Of a DNA stretch of 64,000 nt, positions 62,090-64,000 are shown in pieces. The notes beneath the pieces are model-generated. The model searched no databases, had not been told where the DNA came from, and saw only the letters and a list, made by a program, of their open reading frames with translations. The translations under genes and the position numbers were made by a program. Every line of letters starts with the position of its first letter. The first letter of the stretch is position 1. This DNA is from Strigamia acuminata (taxonomy: Eukaryota > Arthropoda > Chilopoda > Geophilomorpha > Linotaeniidae): contig OX442314.1 in NCBI GenBank assembly GCA_949358305.1, forward strand, positions 3,103,087 through 3,167,086. The letters run 5' to 3'.

Positions 62090-62528
62090 CCTCCAATTTG
62101 TGTTTGACGTCCGCTAACTTCTTCGCAGCATTCCTAATTTTTGCGGCGAAGACACCAATCGTTTCCGTCGTCGGGTCGTACTTTAAGCTGAAAAATTCGT
62201 CCAGCAGACGTATTATCCGCGCCCTCGAAACTGGTTCGAAGTTAGTTTGCAGCGTTTTCCAAGCTGCTTGGGCGTCTTCAGTCCCGCTGAGCAATTCGTG
62301 GTATTGCTCCTCGATTGAGTAGTAGATTAGGCTGAAAGCCCTTCCTTTTCGCAATTTATAATCGGAGCGATCACGCCACGACGCTCCCGGTGCCAGCGCT
62401 TCCTCGGTTCCATCGGTAAATCCCCAACATCCGTGGTGCATCAAAAGCACTTTGATCTGCTGCTTCCAGGCGTCGTAGTTCAGTCTGTTTAGCAAGGTGA
62501 TTCTCCTCTCCAATTTGTCCGAATCCAT
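62090..62528 (-). pseudogene. Copia E Gag N-terminus, second copy, cut by LTR C
   Basis: ATG at 62528 (MDSDKLERRITLL). Same as 19878-19440 at an offset of 42650 bp. It is cut at 62090 by element C, about 14 bp from where copia D cuts the first copy. Confidence 0.88.
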
Positions 62529-63293
62529 TGTGTTTTGAGAATGCTTGTCAAACAACACACACTGATTCCCCCCAACAAAAACACTTTCAATACTGAATAA
62601 TCACAACAAGGTGCAGTGTTGTGATGTTAATGCGCTCTTAAACTTATGTTAGTAATAATCCTAGCACAAACTAAGCTAAAAATGGAATAATATTGAAAAT
62701 AAACATAATTTTTCAATAATGTGTTCGAAAATGGTGTCTTCGATATATTCCTAGTCGTATCGCTTGTTGTATCACACTTCACGTGTGTTTGCTTCTCTGT
62801 ATTGACTTCCCTCGTCGATTCTCGTGTTGTATTGTCTTTTATCCGCAAAATATGCACCAATTGTCCGTCGTTTTCCAGTTCCCTTTAGTTTATTCGTCTC
62901 CTAAACCTCGATTCACACTTCACGTGTGGTTGGCGAGGATTTCCGCACTGTCGTTGATTCGTTTCCACGGCGTTTTCACGGCAAAAAATGACACGTCGAC
63001 GATGCGTATCGCGCCTCGCGATATCGATATTATTGTCCGAAAATTGGAAAAATAAACTCGTAAATAAATAGTTTGGTATTTTTCGAACCCAATTAGTGTT
63101 GCTCCTTCGCTTGATGGCTGTTTTTCACTTCGCATTCACGGATATCTCGGCTCAAACATAAGCTGGCTGCTTCCTCAATGGGCGCCGCCATCTTGGATGG
63201 AAAGGATGAATTTTCCCTCACGACCTCCAAATGACAGCTGACCTGTAAGAACCGCTCCAGATGTTTTTCCAACGATATTCTGGCCCATAACCT
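62529..63293 (-). other. Copia E leader and half-tRNA PBS, second copy
   Basis: Same as 19879-20643, with the PBS at 63280-63292. No gene. Confidence 0.85.
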
Positions 63294-63611
63294 TGTTAAT
63301 TTGTGGTCCAATGTAGTGTGGATTAACTCATTCAGCAGTGGTATGAAAAACATCTATTGTGAAAGCAAGCACAAACACCATCTTCACCTGGTTGAAGAGA
63401 AACATCAAGTGTGATTTATTGTCCAGTCATGTGACTGGGAGAAAGTAAACAACGCCCCCTTTGGGCAGAATACATAAGTTATTTGTGACAAATACTGCAG
63501 CCAATCGTGCAGCTAAGATAGTGTACAAATTAACAAGTATACAATCTAAAGAACAACATCGCTTGATGATACGAAATAATACAGACAGTTATAACACATA
63601 AAAGCCTAACA
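63294..63611 (-). repeat. Copia E LTR, second locus copy
   Basis: 318 bp as 20644-20961, and followed by the same AAGCG (63612-63616). The flank is therefore shared too. Confidence 0.92.
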
Positions 63612-63616
63612 AAGCG

Positions 63617-64000
63617 CAATTCGGCTTCGAAAAACCGAATTCTTCTTGAGTAAATCGAGGCTCTTCACTTAAAGCGTTGAAAACGACGTAACAATCAAAA
63701 ATCGGCGATACTACATGCACGCCGGGGTGCATGAAGCGAGAATCGTCTCGTTTCTCGTTGTAAAACGTCTCGTCGACGTTGTCGCAAAAGAAAATCGTCG
63801 AAATTCTGAAAAATACAAAAATTCGCCTCGAAATTTGCGAGACCGCACAATTTCGGACGAAATTAGCCGGAAAATCACGTGAAGTGCAGCGCAGGTTGCT
63901 TGTGAACGCCGGTGGCACGTTGTCGACGTTCAAATCACGGGAATGCAGCTTTGAAAATGGCGAGAAACCTGAAAATATAAATTCGCACGAAAATTCGCGA
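63617..64000 (-). other. Copia A leader, second locus copy, runs off the window
   Basis: Same as 20967-21350 with a GCAAGTTGC/GCAGGTTGC difference. It shows that the duplicated segment includes DNA outside copia E. Its 114-codon frame is not a gene. Confidence 0.85.

Overview
The window is repeat-rich DNA from an animal nucleus. I found no ordinary host gene in it. An animal origin follows from a BEL/Pao fragment (a metazoan group), primer-binding sites that fit animal tRNA-iMet and tRNA-Gln, and Tc1, pogo, Harbinger-type and MULE DNA transposons. Degenerate CCTAA/TTAGG-like sequence near 51.4 kb and a Brinker-like HTH remnant lean towards an arthropod, but only weakly.

Layout. 1-22.1 kb is a nest of insertions on a minus-strand copia element (A). 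A is split at 1821-6501 by an autonomous Mutator-like element (MULE) encoding a FLYWCH-transposase-RING protein. A is split again at 8223-20961 by a second minus-strand copia (E), which is itself split at 12594-19421 by a young plus-strand copia (D). Each junction carries a target-site duplication. 22.1-27.4 kb holds a MITE fragment, a BEL/Pao gag-LTR piece, a pogo-derived MITE, a decayed Tc1 element and a TTA-flanked MITE. 27.4-41.98 kb is a macrosatellite: long arrays of a 21-bp unit alternate with ~1.2 kb spacers that look like MULE terminal arms. An apparently intact copia (B, 28213-35369) sits inside one array.

41.98-50.6 kb is a second copy of the 23.06-27.4 kb segment. It lacks the Tc1 and TTA MITE and instead carries a Ty3/gypsy element (42899-49518), which is broken by a CACTG-ended MITE. 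After a truncated spacer, TTAGG-like sequence, a 200-N gap and a 56-bp tandem repeat, 53.3-62.1 kb is an LTR element (C). C has ~1.9 kb LTRs, a tRNA-Gln primer site and one unrecognised 493-codon ORF, with no pol. The last 1.9 kb repeats the E/A junction of 19.4-21.35 kb.

The genes do not form a cellular pathway; each element encodes its own mobility functions. Copia B (one open polyprotein, LTRs ~99% identical) and copia D (LTRs identical by eye, one in-frame stop between gag-protease and pol) look most recently mobile. The MULE transposase ORF is open. The gypsy, Tc1, pogo, BEL, A and E copies are broken. The most unusual items are the RING domain on the MULE transposase, the apparent MULE origin of the 21-bp macrosatellite, and LTR element C with its unknown protein. 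All alignments here were done by eye.
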